Source of the DNA: an uncultured Roseobacter sp.
Lineage (GTDB): Bacteria > Pseudomonadota > Alphaproteobacteria > Rhodobacterales > Rhodobacteraceae
Direction of reading: 5' to 3'
Assembly: GCF_947496515.1 (NCBI RefSeq)
Contig: NZ_CANMDB010000008.1
Location: 62,001-126,000, forward strand
DNA length: 64,000 nucleotides
Shown here piece after piece: positions 36,694 to 45,742 of the stretch (its first letter is position 1; every line of letters starts with the position of its first letter). The position numbers were made by a program, and so were the translations under genes. Below the pieces are notes generated by a model. It was given only the letters and a program-made list of their open reading frames with translations, was not told the origin of the DNA and searched no databases.

Positions 36694-36939
36694 ATGAACG
36701 TGCTGTATTTCGCCTGGGTGCGCGAGCGGATCGGATTGCCGCGCGAGGAGGTGGCCAGCGAGGCCGCAACCGTGGCAGAGCTGGTGGATGAGCTGGTCGC
36801 GCGCGAGGAACGCTACGCTGCGGCCTTTGCCGACCGCTCGGCCCTGCGGGTGGCGCTGGATCAGGAGCTGAGCGATTTCGATGCGCCGCTTGCGGGCGTG
36901 CGCGAGGTGGCGTTCTTTCCACCGATGACCGGCGGCTGA
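36694..36939 (+). CDS. moaD: Molybdopterin synthase sulfur-carrier subunit
   Basis: An 81-residue ubiquitin-like protein ending in Gly-Gly, the C-terminus that carries the thiocarboxylate. FPPMTGG is the typical end. It passes sulfur to precursor Z in complex with MoaE, whose gene starts in the last base of this one (TGATG). Confidence 0.93.
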   Translation: MNVLYFAWVRERIGLPREEVASEAATVAELVDELVAREERYAAAFADRSALRVALDQELSDFDAPLAGVREVAFFPPMTGG

Positions 36940-37379
36940 TGCGCATCCGCGTGCAGGAGGCGCCGTTCGATCTGGGTGCCGAGGTCAACCGCTTTACCGC
37001 GGCGCAGGCCGATATGGGCGCTGTGGTGAGCTTTACCGGCGTGGTGCGCGGGGGCGGCGGGACCCTCAGGCATATGGAGATCGAGCATTACCCCGGCATG
37101 ACCGAAAGTGCCCTTCGCGACATCTCGGAGCAGGCCTGCGCGCGCTGGTCTCTGGGCGATGTGCTGGTCATCCACCGCTACGGCAGGCTGGCCCCCGGGG
37201 CGCAGATCATGATGGTGGCCACCGCGTCGCGGCATCGCAAGGATGCGTTCGAGGCGGCAGAGTTCCTGATGGATTACCTCAAATCTCGCGCTCCCTTCTG
37301 GAAACGCGAAGTGACCGAGGACGGGGCGGCCTGGGTGGCGGCGCGCGATGAGGACGAGGCGGCGCTGACCCGCTGGTAG
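36939..37379 (+). CDS. moaE: Molybdopterin synthase catalytic subunit
   Basis: A 146-residue protein. The catalytic lysines are in YLKSRAPFWKRE near residue 112-124, and the early VVSFTGVVR and HRYGRLAPG motifs match the family. With MoaD it converts cyclic pyranopterin monophosphate to molybdopterin in the cytoplasm. Coupled to moaD by a one-base overlap. Confidence 0.95.
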   Translation: MRIRVQEAPFDLGAEVNRFTAAQADMGAVVSFTGVVRGGGGTLRHMEIEHYPGMTESALRDISEQACARWSLGDVLVIHRYGRLAPGAQIMMVATASRHRKDAFEAAEFLMDYLKSRAPFWKREVTEDGAAWVAARDEDEAALTRW

Positions 37380-37498
37380 GGGCCGTTTCCGGCATTGAAG
37401 GGCTGCGTTTTTCAGATCCGGGTGCGTATCCTCGAAGCCCTTCTGACCTTTGAAAAAGCTCAGATTTCCTGTGGTAGATCAGCCTTTCGAGGACCTTC

Positions 37499-37512
37499 TT
37501 GATGTGGGTCAA
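37499..37512 (+). promoter_or_regulatory. FNR/FnrL-type box before the universal stress protein
   Basis: TTGATGTGGGTCAA fits the FNR half-site pair TTGAT-N4-ATCAA with one change (G for A). It is centred about 72 bases before the start codon, a normal place for activation under low oxygen. Usp genes in Rhodobacteraceae are often FnrL targets. Confidence 0.7.
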
Positions 37513-37577
37513 GGCGGCGCTGCCGCACTCTCTTTATGGTTCTGACCGAACCCCAAACTGGAGAGGAGAGAGCAGAT

Positions 37578-38024
37578 ATGTTTAGCAGAATAACGGTAGG
37601 TTTCGATGGATCGCCCCCGTCGGAGAACGCGCTGCGACTGGCCTGCGATATGGCCCAGAAGTATGACGCGGAGGTCCATATCTGTCATACGCCCAAGCCC
37701 GAGACCGTTGCCTTTGCCCTAGGGGCAGTGTCGGGCTACCACGTGGCCACAACGATGCCGCACCCCGACCAGATCGCCAAGGCCGAGGCCAAGCTGATGG
37801 AACAGGCCTGCGGAATTGCCGCCGATATGGGCTGCGCGGCACCTATCACCCATGTGGGTGAGGGCGATCCGGCACAGGCGCTTCTGGATCATGCGGAGCA
37901 GATAGGCTCGGATCTCATCGTCACGGGGCGGCGGGGTTTGGGAAACCTCACCGCGCTGGTGCTGGGCAGTACCTCTCAGCAGGTGGGGCATCTGGCCAAA
38001 TGCGCCCATCTGACCGTGGCCTGA
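37578..38024 (+). CDS. Universal stress protein (UspA family)
   Basis: A 148-residue single-domain Usp. The ATP-binding motif G-x2-G-x9-G-S/T is present as GRRGLGNLTALVLGST near residue 117, with the early Asp in VGFDGSPPS. So it is probably an ATP-binding member. The ATG at 37578 has a strong ribosome-binding site (GAGGAGAG). An FNR-type box upstream suggests induction when oxygen falls, and a strong terminator follows, so the gene is monocistronic. Confidence 0.92.
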   Translation: MFSRITVGFDGSPPSENALRLACDMAQKYDAEVHICHTPKPETVAFALGAVSGYHVATTMPHPDQIAKAEAKLMEQACGIAADMGCAAPITHVGEGDPAQALLDHAEQIGSDLIVTGRRGLGNLTALVLGSTSQQVGHLAKCAHLTVA

Positions 38025-38115
38025 AGGCGTCACCGGACCGGACGCAGACCAGGGCAGGTATTGCGAGGCGTGTCACGGCGTAGGTTTGAGACCGGCATTC
38101 GGTTCACCGGACCCG

Positions 38116-38150
38116 CACAGCCCCCGATCTAAATCGGGGGCTGTGTTTTT
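38116..38150 (+). terminator. Rho-independent terminator of the usp gene
   Basis: Thirteen-base arms CACAGCCCCCGAT (38116-38128) and ATCGGGGGCTGTG (38133-38145) with loop CTAA, then five T. The spacer beyond it to 38287 shows no gene. Confidence 0.95.
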
Positions 38151-38287
38151 CGATCAAAGGCTTTGAGCGTCGGGGGTAACTTACGTTCGGTACGCCCCCA
38201 AAGGAGGACAGGCGGGCGGCGGAGCGCGCCCTGCTTCTGTCGCCTCAAGCCAATAATCTGTACAACCAGATCGCGCGACTGACTGGG

Positions 38288-38614
38288 TCAGCCGACGTTT
38301 TCGCGGTTCAGCCGGGCGCGCAGGTCTTCTGCCTCGAACCGGGCATCGCGCAGCCCGTCCATGGCGGCGCGCAGCTCCGCTTCGGTCTGGGCCAGCCTGG
38401 TGGTCAGCTCCGCTTCGCGCTGCTCCACATAAGTGATGGCCTGATCGCGGGTTTCTTCGGCTGCGTGCAGCTCCTGGCTCATGCGGTCGAGCTGGGCCAC
38501 ATCATCGGCGGCAACCCGGGTGAAGCGGTGAACCAGCCAGTTGGCGAACCACCCCAGGGCAAAGGCCACAAAAAGAATGACCGCCGTTGCCACCACGAAT
38601 TCCGTTCTACTCAT
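38288..38614 (-). CDS. Membrane-anchored coiled-coil protein
   Basis: A 108-residue protein with one N-terminal membrane segment (about 6-25) and a long charged helix (residues 40-105, rich in Ala/Glu/Arg) that should form a coiled coil. The start at 38614 is taken because it begins directly before the membrane segment and overlaps the end of the OmpA-like gene by 8 bases, so the two are coupled. No family is recognised; a partner or scaffold of the OmpA-like protein is possible. Confidence 0.75.
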   Translation of the reverse strand: MSRTEFVVATAVILFVAFALGWFANWLVHRFTRVAADDVAQLDRMSQELHAAEETRDQAITYVEQREAELTTRLAQTEAELRAAMDGLRDARFEAEDLRARLNRENVG

Positions 38615-40505
38615 CACCAGCTTCCTCAGACCCGTCTGCCGTTGCAGCATCGCCGGTTTCAGCGGCATTTTCCAGCGGAAGATCGCCAGGAGCAGGGGGG
38701 CCTGCGGTCTCGATCAGGCGAAATTCGATGCGGCGGTTGGCCTCGCGGCCCGCCTCCGTGCCGTTGTCGGCGACGGGGGTCGCCTCGCCATAGCCCTTGG
38801 CCAGAAAACCGGTGGTCAGCACCCGCCGGGCGCGCAGCTCATTGAGGACTGATTCGGCGCGCGCCTGACTGAGCGCGAGGTTCATCTCCTCCCGGCCCTG
38901 GCTGTCCGTGTGGCCCTGCACTTCGAGCCGGATGTCGCCACAGTCTTTCAACACATCGGCGATGCTGTCCATGGTGGCCAGCGCGCTGTCGTCGATGGTG
39001 GCGCTGCCGGGTTCGAACGTGATCTTGGACGCGGCGGCGATGGTCCCGATCTCGGCCTCGCATTCCTGCGGTGTGGGCAGACCGGCGAGCGGGTCGAGCG
39101 CTTCGAGATAGACCACATCGATGGCGTATGTGCTGTCCTGTCCCAGTTTGTCGGCCATGAAGCGGGCGATATCGGCCCGGGCTGCGGTGTTGCCCGTGGC
39201 CCCCGAGAGGGTGATGGCCTCGCCGGTCACGGTGACAGCGCCGTTGTCCAGATAGGAGAGAGCCTGCAGTCCGGTAAGGACGCGTTTGGACCAGTCAGCC
39301 GGCATGTCCTGACCGATGCGCGCCGCGGTATAGACATTCTCGGAGCCGAATTTCGCGCGGGCAAAGCTATCGGCGACGCTGCGCATCTCTTCGCCGGGCA
39401 ACCGGCCGCGCAGCTGCACCTGTCCTTCGGGGCTGAGGGTCGCGGTGAATTCCGGTGGTTCGGCCTCTGGCGTGGCGCTGGCGGGCAGCACCGCGTGCAG
39501 CACGAAGACCTCCGGCAGATCGGCCTGCAGCGCGCCTGCCACCCGGTCAAAAAGGCGCGGATCGGTGCCCTTTGGGGCTACCAGCGTGACATCCGCATCG
39601 GAGAAGGTGACGCTGCCTGCGCCCAGTTCTGCGAGGGCGTTGATCGCGGTCTCGCCCGCCGCACCCCAGGTGATCGACGGCACGCCGAGACCGACGGTGC
39701 AGGGGCCGGGATCCTCTGCGCCGGCGGCGGTCGCTGCAGCCATGAGCCTATCGCGGGCCGCGTCCGTATCAGCGGAGCAGGCATCGAAACGCGCGCCCTC
39801 GCCGTCCATGACAAAGCGCAGGGTGAAGGGGGTGATGACCGGGCGCGGTGCGGTGATGTTGAGGGTGAGGCGCAGCGACGGCGGCGCGGTGCGGGTGAGG
39901 GCGGCTTCCAGCTCGCGCCGGGCGTCGGAGCTTTCGGCGGTGGCGGTGACGGCGACGCGACCGGCGGCGACTGAGATCTTGGCGCGTGGCAGATCGCGGG
40001 TCGCCCGGATGGCGAAGGCCAGCGCCTCGTTCCAGCCTGCGGGCGCGGGGTGGTCGGCGGTCTCCAGCAGGTCGGTGAGCGGCAGGTCGCTGGCAGCGGT
40101 GAACCCTTCGACGAGGGCGTTTCGGTCGGTGCTCTCAGGGATCAGCCCGATGATCGACAGACCGGAGCCCGTGCGCAAGACCTCCGCCGAAAACTGCGGC
40201 GGGGCGATGGCGCGGGCTGCGGTAACCTCCATCTCGTCAATGATGCGCTCTGCGTCGACCCTCGTTCCGGCGGTGGTGAGGGCGGCAAAGCGCAGCGCCT
40301 CGGTGGGGGCGGTGCCTGCAATGAGGACCCGCAGGCCATCGGCCTCGACCTCGGCCCAGGTCAGGTTGCTGTCATCCAGCGCGCGGCGGACCTGTGTCTC
40401 GGCGCTGTCTTCGACCAGTTCAACGGAGGCATTGGCAGTGAAAAGCGCAAGCGCTGCTGCGCCGGTAAAGGCGGCGGCGCTCAGGAGGGTGGCGGATCGG
40501 GGCAT
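38607..40505 (-). CDS. Large OmpA-domain protein with BON-like repeats
   Basis: A 632-residue exported protein: a signal or anchor segment (residues 5-25), a long region with several repeated alpha/beta units that look like BON domains (for example VEADGLRVLIAGTAPTEALR, VTVTGEAITLSGATGNTAAR), and a C-terminal OmpA-like domain (about 500-600; EVQGHTDSQGREEMN, GYGEATPVADN, NRRIEFRLI) that would bind peptidoglycan. The tail after it is acidic. It probably links envelope layers in the periplasm. The function is not known to me. It is followed by a coiled-coil membrane protein. Confidence 0.86.
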   Translation of the reverse strand: MPRSATLLSAAAFTGAAALALFTANASVELVEDSAETQVRRALDDSNLTWAEVEADGLRVLIAGTAPTEALRFAALTTAGTRVDAERIIDEMEVTAARAIAPPQFSAEVLRTGSGLSIIGLIPESTDRNALVEGFTAASDLPLTDLLETADHPAPAGWNEALAFAIRATRDLPRAKISVAAGRVAVTATAESSDARRELEAALTRTAPPSLRLTLNITAPRPVITPFTLRFVMDGEGARFDACSADTDAARDRLMAAATAAGAEDPGPCTVGLGVPSITWGAAGETAINALAELGAGSVTFSDADVTLVAPKGTDPRLFDRVAGALQADLPEVFVLHAVLPASATPEAEPPEFTATLSPEGQVQLRGRLPGEEMRSVADSFARAKFGSENVYTAARIGQDMPADWSKRVLTGLQALSYLDNGAVTVTGEAITLSGATGNTAARADIARFMADKLGQDSTYAIDVVYLEALDPLAGLPTPQECEAEIGTIAAASKITFEPGSATIDDSALATMDSIADVLKDCGDIRLEVQGHTDSQGREEMNLALSQARAESVLNELRARRVLTTGFLAKGYGEATPVADNGTEAGREANRRIEFRLIETAGPPAPGDLPLENAAETGDAATADGSEEAGDE

Positions 40506-40566
40506 GGGACCTGCGTATCTGCGAAAGGATTAGGCAGGTGATACGCCCCCGGGCGCGCGGTTTCAA

Positions 40567-41520
40567 TCATACCAGCAGGGCAGCGGCGAAAAACGCCGCG
40601 GCAATGAGGCCCGCGTCCCGGTTGCTGCGAAAGAGGCGCAGGAGGGTGCCGGTATCGGATGTGTCCAGACGGCTGAGCTGCCAGGCCATGTGCAGCCCAA
40701 GGCCCAGCGGTGCTGCCAGTGCGATGCCGGTGGCGAGCGGGGAGCCCATACTCAGCAGTACGGCCGCGGCCATCAGCCCGACGCTGATCACGGCAAAGCG
40801 GCGCAACCATATGGCGCTGCGGTCGCCGAAAAGCCGGGCGGTGGATTTCACGCCGATGAGCGCGTCATCCTCCGTGTCCTGATGGGCGTAGATGGTATCG
40901 TAGAACAGCGTCCAGGCGATGCCCGCCGCATAGAGCAGCACGGGGGCGGCCTGCAGCGTCCCGCTATGCGCGGCCCAGGCCAGCAGCGCGCCCCAGTTGA
41001 AGGCGAGGCCGAGGAAGACCTGCGGCCACCAGGTGAAACGTTTGGCAAAGGGGTAGACGGCCACCGGTAGCAGAGCCAGCACGCCAAGTGCGATGGCCGC
41101 GGGGTGGAAGGTGAGCAGGATGCAAAAGGCGATGAGCGATTGCGCGCACATCCAGACAGCCGCGCCGCTGACGGTGACCTGACCCGCGGGGATCGGGCGC
41201 GAGCGGGTGCGGGCCACCTGGTCGTCGATGTTGCGGTCGGTGATGTCGTTCCACGTGCAGCCAGCACCGCGCATCAGCCAGGCCCCGGCAGCACAGCCCA
41301 CCGCGATCCACAGATCGTGCCAGCCCGCGCGACCGCTGTTCAGCATCGCCAGCGCCAGCCCCCACCAGCACGGCAGCAGCAAAAGCCAGGTGCCGATGGG
41401 CCTATCCGCCCGGCTCAGCCGCAGGTAGGGGCGCGCGGGTGCAGGCGCCAGCGTGTCGACCCAGTTCCCCCGGACCGCGTCGGCGACCGCACCATCTGGT
41501 GCCAGCTTCGGGCTTTGCAT
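40567..41520 (-). CDS. ubiA: 4-hydroxybenzoate polyprenyltransferase
   Basis: A 317-residue inner-membrane prenyltransferase of ubiquinone synthesis. Both Asp-rich motifs are present: NDITDRNID (near 98) and DTIYAHQDTEDD (near 222), along with seven to nine membrane segments. RPIGTWLLLLPCWW is a family mark. The start at 41520 abuts the rsmE start: the two ATGs share one CATATG, back to back, so there is no room for separate promoters between them. Confidence 0.95.
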   Translation of the reverse strand: MQSPKLAPDGAVADAVRGNWVDTLAPAPARPYLRLSRADRPIGTWLLLLPCWWGLALAMLNSGRAGWHDLWIAVGCAAGAWLMRGAGCTWNDITDRNIDDQVARTRSRPIPAGQVTVSGAAVWMCAQSLIAFCILLTFHPAAIALGVLALLPVAVYPFAKRFTWWPQVFLGLAFNWGALLAWAAHSGTLQAAPVLLYAAGIAWTLFYDTIYAHQDTEDDALIGVKSTARLFGDRSAIWLRRFAVISVGLMAAAVLLSMGSPLATGIALAAPLGLGLHMAWQLSRLDTSDTGTLLRLFRSNRDAGLIAAAFFAAALLV

Positions 41521-42264
41521 ATGGTCCCTCTCATGGAAAATCAGGTCACGGCCAAGGTTCGGCTTTTTGTAGAACATGCGCTTGCCGAGGGGCAATCGGT
41601 TCCTGTGTCGCGGGCGCAGGCGCACTATCTTTTCGGGGTGATGCGGCTGGGCGCGGGGGCGCAGGTGCTGCTCTTTGACGGTCAGAGCGGCGAGTGGCTG
41701 GCGGAGGTCGCGGAGACGGGCAAGCGCGGCGGCGTGCTGTCGGTCCTCAGCCGGACGCGCCCGCTGCAGATGCCGCCGGATCTGTGGCTGATGTTCGCGC
41801 CGATCAAGAAGGCGCGCACCGATTTCATCGTGGAAAAGGCCGCGGAGATGGGCGCTCGGCGCATTCTGCCGGTGCAGACGGCCTTCACCAATGCGGGCCG
41901 TATTCAGCGCGACCGGTTGCAGGCCCATGCGGTGGAGGCGGCGGAGCAATGCGGCGGCACCTACGTGCCCGAGGTGGCGGAGATGGTGCGGCTCGACCAA
42001 TTGCTGGGCGCCTGGGAGCCCGCGCGCCGGATCCTGTTCTGCGACGAGGCGCGGGTGGGCGACAGCACTGGCCTGCCCGACAAGCGCGGTCCCTGGGCGA
42101 TCCTGATCGGACCGGAGGGCGGGTTTTCCGCGCCGGAACGCAGCCGGCTGCAGGGGATGGATGCGGCGTATCCGGTATCGCTCGGCCCGCGGATCCTGAG
42201 AGCGGATACGGCGGCAGTGGCGGCGATGGCGCTGTGGCAGCGCGCGTTGGGGGACTGGGCGTGA
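41521..42264 (+). CDS. rsmE: 16S rRNA (uracil-1498-N3)-methyltransferase
   Basis: A 247-residue SPOUT-class methyltransferase. An N-terminal PUA-like domain (AQAHYLFGVMRLGAG) is followed by the knotted SAM domain with WAILIGPEGGFS near residue 196 and LGPRILRADTAA near 223. It methylates U1498 of 16S rRNA. A second ATG at 41533 is an alternative start and would separate it slightly from ubiA; neither ATG has a clear ribosome-binding site. The stop overlaps the next gene's GTG. Confidence 0.93.
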   Translation: MVPLMENQVTAKVRLFVEHALAEGQSVPVSRAQAHYLFGVMRLGAGAQVLLFDGQSGEWLAEVAETGKRGGVLSVLSRTRPLQMPPDLWLMFAPIKKARTDFIVEKAAEMGARRILPVQTAFTNAGRIQRDRLQAHAVEAAEQCGGTYVPEVAEMVRLDQLLGAWEPARRILFCDEARVGDSTGLPDKRGPWAILIGPEGGFSAPERSRLQGMDAAYPVSLGPRILRADTAAVAAMALWQRALGDWA

Positions 42265-42788
42265 GCTTTCTGAGGCCTGAGGCCCGCCGGACGCTCTGGC
42301 GCTGGCGCGAGGCATTGGTGGGCGTTGCCCTGGTGATTACGGGGGCGTGGTGGCTGCTGGGGCCGGGGCGACTTTTGGTGCTGCCGGGGGCCGCTTTGGT
42401 GGTGGTAGGCGCGGCGCTGGTCTGGCTCGGCGGTCAGCGTGCGCAGTTTCGCAATGACGGGCAGGGGCCCGGCACGGTGGAGGTGGACGAAGGGCAGATT
42501 CGCTATTTCGGCCCGCTGACCGGTGGTGCCGTTGCACTGCAGGATCTGACCGCGCTCAGCCTTGACCGGGCGCAGTTTCCCGCGCACTGGCGGCTGAGCC
42601 AGCCGGGCCAGCCCGACCTGATGATCCCGACCAATGCGGATGGGGCGGAGGCGCTTTTCGACGCCTTTGCCACGCTGCCGGGGCTGCAGACGGCGCGGAT
42701 GCTGCAGGAGTTGCAGCGCGAGGGCGGCCACGCGGTTGTGATCTGGCGGCGCGGGTCGGCGGGGGTGACGCGGCTGCCGGTGCATTGA
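42261..42788 (+). CDS. Membrane protein of unknown function
   Basis: A 175-residue protein with two adjacent N-terminal membrane segments (about 17-34 and 37-55) and a C-terminal soluble domain rich in beta strands and Gly. The GTG at 42261 overlaps the rsmE stop (GTGA), implying coupling. It looks like a PH-domain-like membrane protein (two helices then an RYFGPLTGG... beta domain), but I cannot confirm this. It precedes gshA by 67 bases. Confidence 0.72.
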   Translation: MSFLRPEARRTLWRWREALVGVALVITGAWWLLGPGRLLVLPGAALVVVGAALVWLGGQRAQFRNDGQGPGTVEVDEGQIRYFGPLTGGAVALQDLTALSLDRAQFPAHWRLSQPGQPDLMIPTNADGAEALFDAFATLPGLQTARMLQELQREGGHAVVIWRRGSAGVTRLPVH

Positions 42789-42855
42789 CACCTCTGGATT
42801 TTCGGCTCATCCCTGACGGTCTGACTGGCAGCGGAAAGAACGAACGGAGCCCCCC

Positions 42856-44226
42856 ATGTCCATCCCTCAATCCGGCGGCGGCCCAATCACCGACCGCGCG
42901 CAGCTGGCGCAGTATCTCGCAGACGGCTGCAAACCGCGCGAGGCGTGGCGCATCGGCACCGAGCACGAGAAGTTCGGCTATTGCCGCGATACGCTGAAGC
43001 CGCTGCCCTATGAGGGCGAGCGGTCGATCCGCGTCATGCTGGAGGGGTTGCGCGACACCCACGGCTGGGCGCCGGTGGAAGAGGCGGGCAAGCTCATCGG
43101 GCTGGAGAAGGCGGGGGCCAATATCTCGCTGGAGCCCGGCGGTCAGTTGGAACTCAGTGGCGCGCCGCTGGAGACCATCCATGAGACCTGCGACGAGGTG
43201 AACACGCACCTGCGCGAAGTGCAGGATGTGGCGGACCGCATCGGCGCGGGCTTCATCGGGCTGGGGGCGGCACCGGAGTGGACCCACGATCAGATGGATC
43301 TGATGCCCAAGGGCCGCTACAAGCTGATGAACGACTATATGGCGCGCGTGGGCACCATGGGGCGGGTGATGATGCGGCGCACTTGCACCGTGCAAGTGAA
43401 CCTCGATTTCGGGTCCGAGGCCGACATGGTGCAAAAGATGCGCGTGGCGCTGGCGCTGCAGCCGGTGGCGACCGCGCTCTTTGCCAATTCGCCCTTCTTC
43501 GAGGGGCAGCCCAACGGGCATAAATCCTGGCGCAGCGTGGCCTGGCGCAATCTGGATGCGTCGCGGACGGGCATGCTGCCCTTTGCGTTCGAAGAGGGGT
43601 TTGGGTTTGAACGCTGGGCGGAGTATGCGCTCGATGTGCCGATGTATTTTGTCTACCGCGACGGGCAGTATCTGGATGCGCTTGGCATGTCGTTCCGCGA
43701 TTTTCTGGAGGGCAAGCTGCCCGCGCTGCCAGGTGAAATCCCGACGCTCAGTGACTGGGCGGATCATTTGACCACCATCTTCCCGGAAGCGCGGGCAAAG
43801 CGGTTCATCGAGATGCGCGGCGCGGACGGTGGGCCGTGGCGCAGGCTTTGCGCGCTGCCCGCGTTCTGGGTCGGGCTGATGTATGATCAGACGGCGCTCG
43901 ATGCCGCATGGGATCTGGCGAAGGGCTGGGACATGGGCACGCGCGATCTGATGCGGGTCGCGGCCTCGGTCGACGGGCTGCAGGCGGAGGTCCATGGGAT
44001 CAGGCTGCACGACGTGGCGCGCGAGGCGGTGGCCATCAGCCACGCAGGGCTCGCGGCGCGCGCGCGCGCCGGCGCGGGCGGTATGGTGCCGGACGAAACC
44101 CATTTCCTCAACGCGCTGCAGGAAAGTGTCGAGAGCGGCAAAGTGCCCGCCGATGAGCTGCTGGAGCGGTACGAAGGCGACTGGGGCGGGGATCTGAGCA
44201 AGATCTACGCGGAATATTCCTACTAG
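42856..44226 (+). CDS. gshA: Glutamate-cysteine ligase (plant-type GCS2 family)
   Basis: A 456-residue ATP-dependent ligase making gamma-glutamylcysteine, the first step to glutathione. The GTEHEKFGY motif near residue 38, EPGGQLELSG near 93, and MRRTCTVQVNLDF near 173 match the alphaproteobacterial/plant-type class rather than the E. coli type. Length is typical. It is followed by a hairpin and then an unrelated gene, so it likely ends its unit. Confidence 0.95.
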   Translation: MSIPQSGGGPITDRAQLAQYLADGCKPREAWRIGTEHEKFGYCRDTLKPLPYEGERSIRVMLEGLRDTHGWAPVEEAGKLIGLEKAGANISLEPGGQLELSGAPLETIHETCDEVNTHLREVQDVADRIGAGFIGLGAAPEWTHDQMDLMPKGRYKLMNDYMARVGTMGRVMMRRTCTVQVNLDFGSEADMVQKMRVALALQPVATALFANSPFFEGQPNGHKSWRSVAWRNLDASRTGMLPFAFEEGFGFERWAEYALDVPMYFVYRDGQYLDALGMSFRDFLEGKLPALPGEIPTLSDWADHLTTIFPEARAKRFIEMRGADGGPWRRLCALPAFWVGLMYDQTALDAAWDLAKGWDMGTRDLMRVAASVDGLQAEVHGIRLHDVAREAVAISHAGLAARARAGAGGMVPDETHFLNALQESVESGKVPADELLERYEGDWGGDLSKIYAEYSY

Positions 44227-44278
44227 CGCGATCTGTGCGGTCTCTGGCTAAAGGACAGGCCGCGCAGGTCTGTCCGGT

Positions 44279-44328
44279 GGCCGCGGGATCACTTTTTCGC
44301 GCGGCGCGGCGCGAACCTTCCCGCGGCC
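44279..44328 (+). terminator. Strong hairpin after gshA
   Basis: Ten-base arms GGCCGCGGGA (44279-44288) and TCCCGCGGCC (44319-44328) enclose a GC-rich loop with its own short stem. No T-run follows, so it may be a processed 3' end or a weak terminator. Confidence 0.5.
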
Positions 44329-44394
44329 TCGGGGCACCTACGGTCCATACGCCTGACAGATGTGTCCGGGCGGATTGGAAAAAGGACCGTAACG

Positions 44395-45039
44395 ATGACA
44401 ACGAAAATCCCTGTACCCCCCGGCATGGGACTGAAGCTGAACAAGATCCTGCCGCTCATGCAGAACAACGCCCTCATGGCAGGCCATTTTGAGAACATGC
44501 TGCGCGACAACGAGGCGTTGGGCGCGTGGTATATCTGCAAGTTCCCGCCGACCACCGTGGTGCATATCAAGAAATACTACGACCGCTACAAGCCGGTGAC
44601 GCCCCGCAACCTCAAGAAGCCCGTCGAGGGGGCGATTGCCCGTGGCCGCGATCTGAATGCACAGCAGCTCAACGCCTTGATTGCCGCACTGACGGACTGG
44701 GCGACCACCAAGGTCGAGCTGGGCTTCAAGGTGTTCAACAAGCCTGCGAACGATCACTACGAGCTGTTCATGATGGATATCGCCACGAATAGGATCATGA
44801 AGTTGAAACGTGCGCCGGTCGATGCGGTCTTCATCGGTCCCGACCGCCAGATCGTCCAGAAGCCCAAGGTCAAAAAGCAGCTCGACAAGGCGATCCGCGC
44901 GGCAGCCATGGCCAACAGGACGGCCTGCGACAAGGAGGTTACCGAGTTGCTGAAGGTCATCGCCAAGGACAAGACCAACAGCAAGACCAAGTATTCGGTA
45001 AAAATGATCTCTGACGCGATCTACAAAGCGCTGCCATAG
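44395..45039 (+). CDS. Lysine-rich orphan protein
   Basis: A 214-residue cytoplasmic protein with no signal peptide or membrane segment. It has 27 Lys, far more than its neighbours, and is rich in predicted helix; the last third (residues 145-214) is strongly basic (KPKVKKQLDKAIRAAA). It could bind nucleic acid. AAGGA about 9 bases before the ATG supports the start. Its lysine- and asparagine-rich content, unlike the Arg/Ala-rich genes around it, hints at recent gain. No family is recognised. Confidence 0.8.
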   Translation: MTTKIPVPPGMGLKLNKILPLMQNNALMAGHFENMLRDNEALGAWYICKFPPTTVVHIKKYYDRYKPVTPRNLKKPVEGAIARGRDLNAQQLNALIAALTDWATTKVELGFKVFNKPANDHYELFMMDIATNRIMKLKRAPVDAVFIGPDRQIVQKPKVKKQLDKAIRAAAMANRTACDKEVTELLKVIAKDKTNSKTKYSVKMISDAIYKALP

Positions 45040-45076
45040 GCTTAGTTCTCGCCGAGCCAGTGGGCGGAGTGACGTC

Positions 45077-45110
45077 GAAAAAGAGGGAGACCATGTGCGG
45101 TCTCCCTCTT
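45077..45110 (-). terminator. Terminator between the lysine-rich gene and tlpA
   Basis: Twelve-base perfect arms AAGAGGGAGACC (45081-45092) and GGTCTCCCTCTT (45099-45110). On the minus strand the stem is followed by five T, so it ends the tlpA transcript; it can also stop the plus-strand gene. Confidence 0.88.
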
Positions 45111-45139
45111 AGCGGGTATTTCGAAGGATGCTGGCGAGC

Positions 45140-45718
45140 CTAGGTGCCGCCGCCCCCGATCGCCGCGCGCAGGAGCGCCTTGGCGCTGTCACTGGCCCAG
45201 TCAGCGTCACCGCGCAGCCGGGCGACCTCGCGGCCGTCGGGGTCGATCAGCACGGTGATCGGCAGGCCGAAGATGGCCATCTGGCTGGCGAGTTTCTGCT
45301 GGGGATCCTGATGACGGGGCAGGTTGTCCACGCCGATCTCGGCCAGAAAGCTCTTGATGCCCGTGGGGGAGTTGCGGCCCGTGGCGATGGTCAGCACCTC
45401 GAAATCATCGCCGCCCAGTTCGGTCTGAAGCTCGGAGAGATGCGGCATCTCGATGCGGCAGGGGCCACACCAGGTGGCCCAGAAATTCAGCAGCACGTAT
45501 TTACCCCGGTAATCCTCCAGCGTGGCTTGCCCGGCGCCGTCGGCCAGATCGAAGGGGACATTGGGGACAACTTCGGGGGCCTCGTGAAAGACCAGTTTCT
45601 TCATGTCTCCTTCGCGCAGGGCCGCGGCTGCTTCCAGATCGGCGGAGGCGCCGGTGGGGGCCGCGATTGCGCCCGCAACGAGGGCCGTATAGAGGAGTGC
45701 CGCAACAGTTCTTTTCAT
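45140..45718 (-). CDS. TlpA-like thiol-disulfide oxidoreductase
   Basis: A 192-residue exported or membrane-tethered thioredoxin-fold protein. The N-terminal hydrophobic signal (residues 4-25) is followed by the redox motif WATWCGPCR near residue 82; the cis-Pro lies in [10 protein letters not shown]. TlpA/ResA-type proteins reduce Cys residues in apocytochromes or copper proteins in the periplasm. It is divergent from argH with 24 bases between the genes. Confidence 0.9.
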   Translation of the reverse strand: MKRTVAALLYTALVAGAIAAPTGASADLEAAAALREGDMKKLVFHEAPEVVPNVPFDLADGAGQATLEDYRGKYVLLNFWATWCGPCRIEMPHLSELQTELGGDDFEVLTIATGRNSPTGIKSFLAEIGVDNLPRHQDPQQKLASQMAIFGLPITVLIDPDGREVARLRGDADWASDSAKALLRAAIGGGGT

Positions 45719-45742
45719 ATCCCCTCCGAAGGGTTCAGACCA

